A DNA stretch of 64,000 nt from Staphylococcus shinii (GTDB taxonomy: Bacteria > Bacillota > Bacilli > Staphylococcales > Staphylococcaceae). Positions within the stretch are counted from its first letter, which is position 1; every line of letters begins with the position of its first letter. The position numbers and the translations under genes were made by a program. This document shows positions 26,828-35,302 of this stretch, in pieces. The notes below the pieces were generated by a model, which made no database searches, was not told the DNA's origin, and saw only the letters and a program-made list of their open reading frames with translations. The stretch covers positions 1-64,000 of the forward strand of contig NZ_JAGEVL010000007.1 of the NCBI RefSeq assembly GCF_017583065.1. The letters are read 5' to 3'.

Positions 26828-27162
26828 AATAAGTTAATAACGATAATAATTTAAAATTGTGGATTGAGAGGCTGGGGCATTAATTGTCTCAGTCTATATT
26901 AAATTAATGATTCCTATACATAAGCTATTTACTTATGTGTTCTAGTTTTGAGAATTAGTAGTGCTTATGCATAGTTCAGTTCGGATAAATCTTTATTCCT
27001 TTCAACTATAGTCATTATAATCAGGAGCACGGCGGAATCTTTTTAAATAAATTAGATTTTTGTCTGACTCTATTATAATGTTATTTTTCATTAGTGAATT
27101 TAACAGTTATAATTATAAAAAATCTAATAAAAACATTTTAAACAATTAGGAGGATGATTTTT
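26828..27162. other. Intergenic region with a degenerate staphylococcal hairpin repeat
   Basis: No open frame of note. GAGGCTGGGGCATTAA followed by TTGTCTCAGTCT near 26870-26895 looks like a worn copy of the GCTGGGACA/TGTCCCAGC element that is intact at 60046-60076, and CACGGCGGAATC lies near 27030. A TATAAT at about 27075 may belong to the beta-lactamase promoter. No BlaI-type TACA/TGTA dyad was seen. Confidence 0.5.
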
Positions 27163-28023
27163 ATGAAAAAAGTATTTTTAGCTATTATGGTGAGTATGAT
27201 TACACTGTTACTAGCACATTTAACGCATTATAATAGCGCCTCTGCGAGTGAGATAAAACATATTGAAGACAAGAATGATGTAACTATAGGTGTTTATGGT
27301 ATGAATACTGAAAATGGTAAAGTATACAAACACAACGCTGACGAACGATTTGCTTTTGCGTCCACGTATAAAGCGATTGCGAGTGGAATTTTACTTAATA
27401 ATACGTCTCAGGATAAACTCAATAAAAAGGTAAAAATAAATGAACAAGATATTGTTGCGTATTCTCCAGTTACCGAAAAATACATAGGAAAAACAATGTC
27501 ATTAAAATCTTTAGTGAAGGCGTCGATGCTCCAAAGTGACAATACTGCAAATAATAAAATAATAAAGGAAATTGGCGGAATTAAAGGATTTAATAAAGAA
27601 CTTAAAAATTTAGGAGATGCTACTTCAAAACCTCAAAGATTAGAACCAGAGCTAAATAATTATGATCCAACTAAAATTGCTGATACAACGACGCCAAAAG
27701 CAGCAGCCACAACCTTAAATAAATTGTTATCTAGCAGCCAAATGGATAAAGAAAATCAAACGCTATTAAAACAAGTTATGGTTGAAAATGAAACTGGTGA
27801 TAGTTTGATTAAAGCTGGCGTACCTAAACATTATACGGTAGGAGATAAAAGCGGCCAAGCTTTAACTTATGGAACGCGTAATGATTTGGCATTTATATAC
27901 ACTGACGAACACAAAAAGCCTATTATTTTAGCAATTTATACGAAACAAGGTCAAAAGAATGCAAAACCAGATGATAAAATAATCGCAGCGGCAGCGGAAA
28001 AAGCAATTGAAAAATTGAAATGA
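27163..28023 (+). CDS. Class A beta-lactamase, BlaZ-like
   Basis: A 286-residue secreted serine beta-lactamase that should hydrolyse penicillins. Signal peptide at residues 1-30. The active-site motifs are FASTYK (nucleophile Ser), SDN in LQSDNTANN, the omega-loop EPELNNYDP with its general-base Glu, and KSG in VGDKSGQA; staphylococcal BlaZ also has KSG. ATG 27163 is nine bases behind AGGAGG. No blaR1 or blaI lies nearby and no Bla operator was seen, so expression may be constitutive or controlled elsewhere. It lacks transposon genes at its sides and looks chromosomal. The downstream neighbour is a LysR regulator. Confidence 0.93.
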   Translation: MKKVFLAIMVSMITLLLAHLTHYNSASASEIKHIEDKNDVTIGVYGMNTENGKVYKHNADERFAFASTYKAIASGILLNNTSQDKLNKKVKINEQDIVAYSPVTEKYIGKTMSLKSLVKASMLQSDNTANNKIIKEIGGIKGFNKELKNLGDATSKPQRLEPELNNYDPTKIADTTTPKAAATTLNKLLSSSQMDKENQTLLKQVMVENETGDSLIKAGVPKHYTVGDKSGQALTYGTRNDLAFIYTDEHKKPIILAIYTKQGQKNAKPDDKIIAAAAEKAIEKLK

Positions 28024-28095
28024 TAACTTTGAGTTATCGAGAAAACAAAACAATCACTTATAATAGTTAAACAAAGGGTTATAGAGGAGTTCAAA

Positions 28096-28971
28096 ATGGA
28101 AATTAAGCAGATGAAGTATTTTGTGGAAGTTGTGAAAAATGGTGGTATGACTCAGGCATCGGAGCACCTTTATATCGCACAATCTACAATTAGCAAGAAT
28201 ATCAAAAGCATTGAAGATGAATTTAATATTACGTTGTTCGATAGACGCAAAAAACACATTATACTGACGGATATTGGTCAAATATTTTATGATAAATGCG
28301 TTGAAGCTTTGGCTGTATTAGATGATTTGTCGCTAGAAATGGGAGATGTCACAAACTTAGAACGTGGACATATTCGTGTGGGTATTTCTGCTATTATGAA
28401 TGTTCGTTTATTTACAGAAAGTTTGAATGAATTTCACAATAAATATCCAAATGTAACGTATGAAGTGATAGAAGGTGGTGGAAAAGCTGTTGAATCCTAT
28501 CTGAATAGCGACGAAATTGACGTTGGTATCACGACGTTACCTGTAGATGACGACATTTACCATGCAGTGCCTTTATATAACGAAAAGTTATTATTAGTGG
28601 TGGACAAAAATGCAGAGTTAGCGAAACAATCATCTGTGTATTTAGGGGATTTGAAGAGTGAACAATTTATCATGTTCCATGATGATTATTATTTAAAAGA
28701 CCAAATTATTGAGAGTTGTAGGAAAGTTGGGTTTCATCCGAAAACAGTAGCAAAAATGTCGCAAATTACTTTTATTGAAAATATGATTCGTGATGGAATT
28801 GGTGTGAGTATCTTACCCGAGAGCATAGTACGTATTTTAAATGATGGCGTTGTAGGTATTGAGATTACGGGCGCCGATGCGGCATGGAATTTAGGTTTGA
28901 TTTGGAAAAAAGATAGTTATATGAACCATGTGACGCATGAATGGATTCAATTTTTAACAGAGTACAAATAA
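28096..28971 (+). CDS. LysR family transcriptional regulator (CidR-like)
   Basis: A 291-residue LysR regulator. The winged helix-turn-helix spans residues 1-60 (MKYFVEVVKNGGMTQASEHL, then QSTISKNIKSIE) and the rest is a periplasmic-binding-protein-like effector domain. The N-terminus resembles CidR, the acetate-responsive regulator of cid/alsSD genes in staphylococci, but no such genes lie in this window. It starts behind AGAGGAG, 72 bases after the beta-lactamase in the same direction, so read-through is possible. Target unknown. Confidence 0.82.
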   Translation: MEIKQMKYFVEVVKNGGMTQASEHLYIAQSTISKNIKSIEDEFNITLFDRRKKHIILTDIGQIFYDKCVEALAVLDDLSLEMGDVTNLERGHIRVGISAIMNVRLFTESLNEFHNKYPNVTYEVIEGGGKAVESYLNSDEIDVGITTLPVDDDIYHAVPLYNEKLLLVVDKNAELAKQSSVYLGDLKSEQFIMFHDDYYLKDQIIESCRKVGFHPKTVAKMSQITFIENMIRDGIGVSILPESIVRILNDGVVGIEITGADAAWNLGLIWKKDSYMNHVTHEWIQFLTEYK

Positions 28972-29771
28972 TATTAATCTACACCAGCAAATTAATATTA
29001 TTAGGTAATTGAAGTATTCCAAAAGAGAATGTTAAGCATTCCAACTATGTATTTTATTCATGTTAAAGGCCATACTATAATAGAGTTGTAGAGGGTTATA
29101 AGTACTCATTAATAAATTATTCATATCGATTTATAAATAAGTATTTCATGATGTATTTATTTTATCGTACACCTAAGATACGATAGCAGTTTAATAGACA
29201 GTGGTTGTTAACTGGGTTCATAATTTATAAAGAAAAAAATCGTCTGAAGTTAGTGTATTACTTGGATAATGCATTACTGCTACACAGAGTCGATGTAGCG
29301 AAACCTAACATGGTTGTTATTTGTAAGCATTAAACAGATAAAAGATGTATTACTCATAAAAACGTATTCATAATATTTCGAAATGGTAAATAAAACCAAT
29401 ATTAAATTAACTTTCTCCCAGTCATGAATGTTAAAAACACCCCATCGAACGCTATTGGTTAAGCATTATTTCGACACAAGACGACGCAACGTAGATAAAA
29501 CGAACCTATATATAACGTTATTATTACTGGAACTTAGTAAAACTTATCACTACTGACTGCTATAAATCGATAAGATGGCACGCGCATCTATGAAGTCACT
29601 TATTAGATTTAAAAAACAATTACCAGATAAAACTATAATACATTGGACGAAATAAATATTTCGTTTGAAATCATAAAAATGCGGTAACCCTCTAGATAAA
29701 TATCTCTCAAACAATCACGCCCAAAACTACACTGTCCATGTAGTCTTGGGCGCTTTGTTTGTGTATATTGA
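28972..29771. other. 800-base stretch without a gene
   Basis: All frames are broken and no recognisable protein remnant was found. Small palindromes occur (CGAAATAAATATTTCG near 29648). The stretch ends in a strong hairpin (29718-29752) belonging to the LacI gene. It may be the scar of a deleted gene or hold an unannotated small RNA. Confidence 0.5.
29718..29752. terminator. Terminator of the LacI-type regulator gene
   Basis: CGCCCAAAACTACA pairs with TGTAGTCTTGGGCG with one mismatch around a 7-base loop. U-rich sequence is present but imperfect on both sides. Confidence 0.7.
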
Positions 29772-30716
29772 TTAGTTATCATCACTTGCAGAAGGGTGTA
29801 GGTGATACGCAGGTTCCGTAGGTTCATCTTTAATGACTTTATCTAAAGTTGTAACGATTTGTTGTGCAATTTCGGCAGTGGGTACACCTATAGCGTGAAC
29901 AGGGTAATCCAATTTTTTAATTTGTGGAATATTATCATAAGAATAAATTATAGGTTGATGATCTGAATCCATAGCGTTAATCGTTCCTACAGTAATATCG
30001 TAGCTTCCACAAATGACACCCGGTGAGAGCGCTCCATCGTTTAAAAATTGTTTTACTGCAGCCTCCGCGTCTATCGCATTTAATCCGTTAGAATCGATAA
30101 TTCGATAGGTAACATTGTTGTTTTCACAGTAATTGATGATGGCTTCTTTTTTGGCAATTTGACGCGCATCTGTTGTGTTGATATCACCAATATAGTCTAT
30201 CGTATCGATACCTTTAGCAAGCAATCCTTTTATTGCTAGAATCATCGCTTCAGCGTGGTTCACGTTAACAATTGGGTAAGGGATATTACGATCGACGCCA
30301 TAAGCCACTACAGGTACGTTGTTATATATTTCTGGAGGTAGATTAGAGTCGTCACCTTCGTCAAAAATTACGATACCGTCACAGCCAAATTCAACAAATT
30401 TTTTCGAAGCAGCAGCGACATCATCGATAGACACAAACATGACATAACCTAATGATTTAATAGCCAAATTAATTTCTGTAATGAGATGCGTTACGGCGAC
30501 ACGATCTACTGATGGCCAGATTAATCCAATTGTGCCACTTTTTTTAGAAACAAGAGCTCTTGCTGAATGATTAGGGATATAATTCATTTCAACGGCCTTT
30601 TGTTGTATCATTTCTTTTGTTTTTGGTTTAACTAGTTGGGAATTTTTCAATGCTTTACTGACTGTGGAATAGCTGACACCACAGGCTTCGGCAACGTCTT
30701 TTAAAGTCACAGCCAT
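29772..30716 (-). CDS. LacI family repressor of the hexuronate operon
   Basis: A 314-residue LacI/GalR regulator. The DNA-binding head is clear (VTLKDVAEACGVSYSTVSKA, residues 3-22, and NHSARALVSKK hinge), followed by a periplasmic-binding-protein-like core with SGTIGLIWPSVDR. The start at 30716 has AAGGAG upstream. It is divergent from kdgA, and a perfect 18-bp operator-like palindrome lies between. By position it should sense a hexuronate or KDG, in the style of KdgR/UxuR (inference). Confidence 0.88.
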   Translation of the reverse strand: MAVTLKDVAEACGVSYSTVSKALKNSQLVKPKTKEMIQQKAVEMNYIPNHSARALVSKKSGTIGLIWPSVDRVAVTHLITEINLAIKSLGYVMFVSIDDVAAASKKFVEFGCDGIVIFDEGDDSNLPPEIYNNVPVVAYGVDRNIPYPIVNVNHAEAMILAIKGLLAKGIDTIDYIGDINTTDARQIAKKEAIINYCENNNVTYRIIDSNGLNAIDAEAAVKQFLNDGALSPGVICGSYDITVGTINAMDSDHQPIIYSYDNIPQIKKLDYPVHAIGVPTAEIAQQIVTTLDKVIKDEPTEPAYHLHPSASDDN

Positions 30717-30799
30717 AAAACTTCTCCTTGAAATAGATTGATTTAAGTTAGAATTAATTATACCATAGAGACAAGCATTACAATATTTTTTTGGATATT

Positions 30800-30817
30800 A
30801 ATAACAACGTTGTTATT
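30800..30817. promoter_or_regulatory. LacI-type operator palindrome
   Basis: AATAACAACGTTGTTATT is a perfect 18-bp palindrome with the central CG typical of LacI/GalR sites. It lies 35 bases upstream of kdgA in the divergent region. Confidence 0.75.
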
Positions 30818-30852
30818 TTTCTGCCAAACTATTTTTTAAAGGGGATGACAAG

Positions 30853-31470
30853 ATGAATTCCATAGAAACAATGAAGACAATTCAACAAGGGCAACATATT
30901 GCGGTGATGCGTACAGATAATGCTGAATCATTTTTAGATATTGCGCACACCATCATAGATAAGGGACTTAACATTATTGAAGTAACATTAACAACACCGA
31001 ATGGCATCGATATTATTGGCGAATTATCTAAGAGAGAAGATGCAGTTATTGGCGCTGGTACAGTGTTAGATAGTGTTTCTGCACGTAATGCTATTTTAAA
31101 TGGTGCTAAATTTATAGTAAGTCCATCTTTCGATAAAGAGACTGCAAAAATAGCTAATTTATATGATGTACCATATATTCCTGGCTGTATGACAGTTAAA
31201 GAAATGGTCGAGTCTTTACGTTATGGTTGCAAAGTATTGAAGCTATTTCCAGCGACACAATTTTCTCCAAAGTCTATAAAGGATTTTAAAGGACCTCTAC
31301 CTCAAATTGAAATTGTACCAACAGGAGGCGTTGGTAAAGATAATCATCAAGAATGGTTAGATGCAGGTAGTTTTGCAGTAGGTATAGGCAGCGAAATTAC
31401 AAAAATTTATCAACAACAAGGTAAAGCAGGGTTAGCGCAATATGTAGCAGAATTAAAAAGCGAGGGATAA
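30853..31470 (+). CDS. kdgA: 2-keto-3-deoxy-6-phosphogluconate (KDPG) aldolase
   Basis: A 205-residue class I aldolase that splits KDPG to pyruvate and glyceraldehyde 3-phosphate. Seen: catalytic Glu in EVTLTTPNG, GAGTVLD, the Schiff-base lysine in VLKLFPATQF, and the phosphate loop PTGGVG. It starts behind AAGGGG. It is the first gene of the hexuronate operon, 3 bases before kdgK. Normal length. Confidence 0.92.
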   Translation: MNSIETMKTIQQGQHIAVMRTDNAESFLDIAHTIIDKGLNIIEVTLTTPNGIDIIGELSKREDAVIGAGTVLDSVSARNAILNGAKFIVSPSFDKETAKIANLYDVPYIPGCMTVKEMVESLRYGCKVLKLFPATQFSPKSIKDFKGPLPQIEIVPTGGVGKDNHQEWLDAGSFAVGIGSEITKIYQQQGKAGLAQYVAELKSEG

Positions 31471-31473
31471 TTT

Positions 31474-32445
31474 ATGACGGTATTTGGATTTGGCGAAGTG
31501 TTACTACGCTATACTCCGCCTAATTATGAACAGCTTAAGGACACACATACATTTGACGTTAATGTCGGTGGTGCAGAATTAAATGCGCTCATTACACTAG
31601 CAGAATTTGGGCATAAAACAGAGATGTTAACGGTGTTACCACAACATGCGCTGAGTCACATAGCATTACAAAAAATGTATCAAACACGTGTAGGTACTGA
31701 ATTTGTGAAACAACAACAAGGTAGAATTGGAACTTATTATATGGAAGAAAGTTTTGGTTATAGAAGCGGTAAAGTTATATATGATCGTGAGCATTCCACA
31801 TTTGCTGAACATGGGAACACGGTTGTCGATGACTTAGCTACGCAAAGTGGTGATTACTTTATTTTCACAGGTATTACATTAGCTGTGAATAAAACAATTC
31901 GTGAGTAAATTGTATCGGTTCTTACTAAATTAAAACAACAGGGTACTAAAATTGTGTTTGATATTAATTTCCGTAGCAATTTATGGACAAAAGCAGAAGC
32001 TTTACCAGTAATTCAATCTGTATTACCGCTTGTCGATGTATTGTTCTTTGGCAAAAAAGATGCCACACACTTGTTAGAGACTAATGATGAACATGATGAT
32101 ATAGAAACGTGTGCTAAGACGATACAAAAGCAATTTGATATACATTTAATGGCTTCCAGTAATAGAAATATTGAGCAAAGTACATTGCAAGGTATTACAT
32201 TAGCTGGCGAAAAATTTATTAACGGTAAAGCATATTCATATACTGTACTTAATCGAATTGGTGCCGGTGATGCATTTATGGCTGGATTCTTACATGGTCT
32301 TGTAAAGGGCTGGCAATTAGACGCTGTAACTGACTTTGCTACAAAATGCTCAGTGATACAACATACGACAAATGAAGATGCATTAAATATAGAAGAAAAT
32401 GCAGTTCATAATCTGTCATCTCACTTTGGTGAACTGAAACGTTAA
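31474..32445 (+). pseudogene. kdgK: 2-keto-3-deoxygluconate kinase, interrupted by one in-frame stop
   Basis: PfkB-family sugar kinase that should phosphorylate KDG to KDPG. One reading frame covers the whole gene (323 codons), but codon 145 is TAA (31906-31908) in the sequence NKTIRE-stop-IVSVLTKLK. Before the stop are the N-terminal substrate motif GGAELNAL and the lid region; after it are FDINFRSN, the catalytic RIGAGDAFMAGF and the C-terminus. Nothing else is damaged, so the loss looks recent (for example CAA to TAA). The downstream part has an internal ATG at 31954 but lacks the sugar-binding half. The downstream genes are intact. Confidence 0.88.
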
Positions 32446-32471
32446 GATCTAAATTAAAAGGAGCGAAAAAC

Positions 32472-33509
32472 ATGAAAAAATTTTTAGCTCTGTTTGTAAG
32501 CGCATTCTTTTTAGCTGGCATGTTAGACATTGCGTTATCAGATTATAAAGTTAGCGCAGAAAGTAAGAAAAAAGAAATTATGTTAGCGCATAATCAGCCA
32601 ACCGAGCATCCAGTACACAAATCACTTGAAATTTTTAAAGATAGATTAGAAAAAGAATCCCATGGACAGATAAAAGTTAATATATACCCAAATGGACAAT
32701 TAGGTAGCGAACGTGAAGCAATTGAAATGACACAAACAAATGCAATACAGATGACTAAGGTTTCAGCAGGAGCATTAGAAAGCTTTTCACCAACGTACTC
32801 CTTGTTTAATATGCCTTATTTATTTGAGTCACAAGATAGTTATCGACATGTGATGCAAAAACAATCCGTACAAGATGCCTTTTTCAAATCAACTGCTGAT
32901 AAAGGATTTTTAGGTATTACTTATTATGATGCAGGCATGCGTAATCTCTATACAAAAGATAAAAAAGTTGAAACAAGCAAAGATTTAAAAGGATTGAAAA
33001 CTCGCGTGCAACCTAGTAAAACGAGCGTCGATTTAATTAAATCACTTGGCGGTACGCCTACACCTATGGATTTTGGAGAGGTGTACACTGCAATGCAATC
33101 AGGTGTGATTGACGCTGGAGAGAATAACGAAACAGCATTAACAAGTAATAATCATGGTGAGGTGGCTAAACATTATTACTATACGGAGCATGCCATAGTT
33201 CCAGACATATTAATTATGAATAAAGAAACCTATGACAGTTTTTCTGAAAAACAAAAACAGTGGTTGAAAGATGCAGCGGCTTATTCAACTGACAAACATG
33301 AAACGATTTGGGATAACGCGATTGAAGATAGTAAGAAAACAGCTAAAGAACAAATGGGAGTGAACTTTCATGATGTAGATAAATCTTCCTTCAAAGCGTC
33401 TTCTAAACCTTTACAAGATGAATTTAAAAAGAATCCTGACACTAAAGCGGATTATAAATTAATCGAAAAGGAGGAACAACGCTATGAAGAAAGCAAAGAC
33501 CATCATTGA
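32472..33509 (+). CDS. TRAP transporter substrate-binding protein (DctP family)
   Basis: A 345-residue extracytoplasmic solute receptor for a TRAP transporter, presumably delivering a hexuronate such as glucuronate. N-terminal signal sequence with hydrophobic core to about residue 25; the DctP signature begins at LAHNQPTEHPVHKSLEIF. It has INIYPNGQLGSE-like KVNIYPNGQLGSEREAIEM and the ligand-arginine region LKGLKTRVQPSKTSVDL. There is no cysteine in the first 35 residues, so no lipobox, which is odd for a receptor in a bacterium without an outer membrane. It overlaps dctQ by 26 bases. The start has AAAAGGAG upstream. Confidence 0.9.
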   Translation: MKKFLALFVSAFFLAGMLDIALSDYKVSAESKKKEIMLAHNQPTEHPVHKSLEIFKDRLEKESHGQIKVNIYPNGQLGSEREAIEMTQTNAIQMTKVSAGALESFSPTYSLFNMPYLFESQDSYRHVMQKQSVQDAFFKSTADKGFLGITYYDAGMRNLYTKDKKVETSKDLKGLKTRVQPSKTSVDLIKSLGGTPTPMDFGEVYTAMQSGVIDAGENNETALTSNNHGEVAKHYYYTEHAIVPDILIMNKETYDSFSEKQKQWLKDAAAYSTDKHETIWDNAIEDSKKTAKEQMGVNFHDVDKSSFKASSKPLQDEFKKNPDTKADYKLIEKEEQRYEESKDHH

Positions 33510-33993
33510 TAAATTATTGCTAACTTTAGCTGGTATTGCACTTTTCGTAATGGTTATCCTCTCGATTTATCAAGTATTGACACGTTTTATCTTTAATAGT
33601 CCAAGCACTGTAAGTGAAGAAATAGTGAGGTTTTTATTAATTTGGTTTGGTTTACTAAGTGCAAGTTATGTATTCGGTATTAAACAACATATAGCGATAT
33701 TATTTATCCGAGAAAAACTACCCAAAAAAATACAATTAATAATGGAAAAAATTTCGGATATTATTTTAATAATTGTAGCACTTGTTCTAATGATTTGGGG
33801 CGGTTATGAGGTAGTTAAACTAACATGGTTACAAATCGCACCATCAACTGGTTTGTCAATGGCTCTGATGTACGGTGCACTTCCCGTTTCAGGTTTGTTT
33901 ATTATTTTTTACGCCATATATAACCTGTTAGATAAGCAAGAATTAGCGACCGTCCAAGAAGTTAATAAGGAAGATGTAGGTGAGCATATATGA
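33484..33993 (+). CDS. TRAP transporter small permease (DctQ family)
   Basis: A 169-residue membrane protein with four predicted transmembrane helices, starting inside the end of the receptor gene. The conserved small-permease region TRFIFNSPSTVSEEIVRFLLIWFG is present. DctQ subunits join the large permease and help receptor docking. AAGGAGG before ATG 33484 supports the start. It overlaps the large permease gene by an ATGA. Confidence 0.92.
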   Translation: MKKAKTIIDKLLLTLAGIALFVMVILSIYQVLTRFIFNSPSTVSEEIVRFLLIWFGLLSASYVFGIKQHIAILFIREKLPKKIQLIMEKISDIILIIVALVLMIWGGYEVVKLTWLQIAPSTGLSMALMYGALPVSGLFIIFYAIYNLLDKQELATVQEVNKEDVGEHI

Positions 33994-35285
33994 CAATAAT
34001 GGCAGGTTTAGTATTGTTTATAACTTTTTTCTTCTTCCTATTATTCGGTTTGCCTATTGCACTGGCGATTATCTTGAGTTCTATCATCACGTTGTTAATG
34101 ATTCTACCATTTGATGTGACCATAGTGACGGCAGCGCAACGAATGGTTACGGGTATTGATGATTTTACGATGCTCGCTATACCACTCTTCGTTTTGGCTG
34201 GTATCATTATGAACAATGGTGGCATCGCATTTAGGTTAGTTAATTTTGCGAAAGTCCTTGTAGGTCGTTTGCCTGGCTCATTGGCGCATACCAATATTGT
34301 TGGTAATATGCTGTTTGGTTCGATTTCAGGGTCGAGTGTAGCAGCTGCAGCTGCAATGGGGCGCATCATGGGACCTATGGAAGAAAAACAAGGATATAGA
34401 AAAGAATACTCGGCTGCTGCAAATATTGCTTCTGCACCTTCGGGTTTAATGATACCGCCAAGTTCATTATTAATTGTTTATTCACTTGTGAGTGGGGGGA
34501 CATCAATTGCTGCATTATTTATAGCTGGTTATATACCTGGGATTTTATGGGGCATTGCCTGTATGATTGTAGCTTTTACTATGGCCAAAAAACAAGGCTA
34601 TAAAGTATCTGAAAGTATTGGCTGGAGAGATAAATTATTTTTAACATTAGATGCTTTACCAAGTTTGTTGTTAATTGTCATTGTTATTGGCGGTATCGTT
34701 TCAGGGATATTTACTGCGACTGAGGGTGCTGCTGTAGCCGTACTTTATTCGACTGTTTTATCGCTTATTTATAAAAGTTTATCATTGAAACAGATTCCTA
34801 ATGTAATTAAAGAAACAGCAGAGATAAGTGGTATGATTTTGTTCTTAATTACTGCTTCTGCTTTATTTTCTCTTGTCATGAGTTATACCGGATTACCCGA
34901 AGCAATTTCAAATGGCATTATTTCTATGACAGATAATCCAATTATTTTATTACTATTAATAAATGTCATTTTGTTGGTTATTGGTACTTTTATGGACATC
35001 ACACCAGCCGTATTAATATTTACACCGATATTTTTACCAATTTCAGAAGTTTTAGACTTAGACCCAATTCACTTTGGTATTATTATTGCTTTTAATTTAT
35101 GTATTGGAAATATCACGCCACCGGTTGGCAGTGCCTTATTTGTAGGTGCAAGTGTTGGTGGCGTGCGTGTAGAGGCAGTGTTCAAATATTTAGTACCTTA
35201 TTTCATCGCATTAATTATCTTAATGTTATTTATAACATTTATACCAGAACTTTCATTATTCCTTCCTAAATTATTAGGATTATAG
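33990..35285 (+). CDS. TRAP transporter large permease (DctM family)
   Basis: A 431-residue, about 12-helix membrane protein that forms the sodium-driven transport channel. Family features include GIDDFTMLAIPLFVLAG, GRLPGSLAHTNI, the SGSSVAAAAAMG loop and the C-terminal GNITPPVGSALFVG. It starts at the ATGA overlap with dctQ. With dctP and dctQ it forms a complete TRAP system inside the hexuronate operon. Confidence 0.94.
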   Translation: MTIMAGLVLFITFFFFLLFGLPIALAIILSSIITLLMILPFDVTIVTAAQRMVTGIDDFTMLAIPLFVLAGIIMNNGGIAFRLVNFAKVLVGRLPGSLAHTNIVGNMLFGSISGSSVAAAAAMGRIMGPMEEKQGYRKEYSAAANIASAPSGLMIPPSSLLIVYSLVSGGTSIAALFIAGYIPGILWGIACMIVAFTMAKKQGYKVSESIGWRDKLFLTLDALPSLLLIVIVIGGIVSGIFTATEGAAVAVLYSTVLSLIYKSLSLKQIPNVIKETAEISGMILFLITASALFSLVMSYTGLPEAISNGIISMTDNPIILLLLINVILLVIGTFMDITPAVLIFTPIFLPISEVLDLDPIHFGIIIAFNLCIGNITPPVGSALFVGASVGGVRVEAVFKYLVPYFIALIILMLFITFIPELSLFLPKLLGL

Positions 35286-35302
35286 AAAAGGAGCAAAATA
35301 TT

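Noticed and set aside
31474..32445. Two separate genes for the two halves of kdgK
   Set aside because: Both halves are in one frame and together make exactly one PfkB kinase; neither half has a complete active site.
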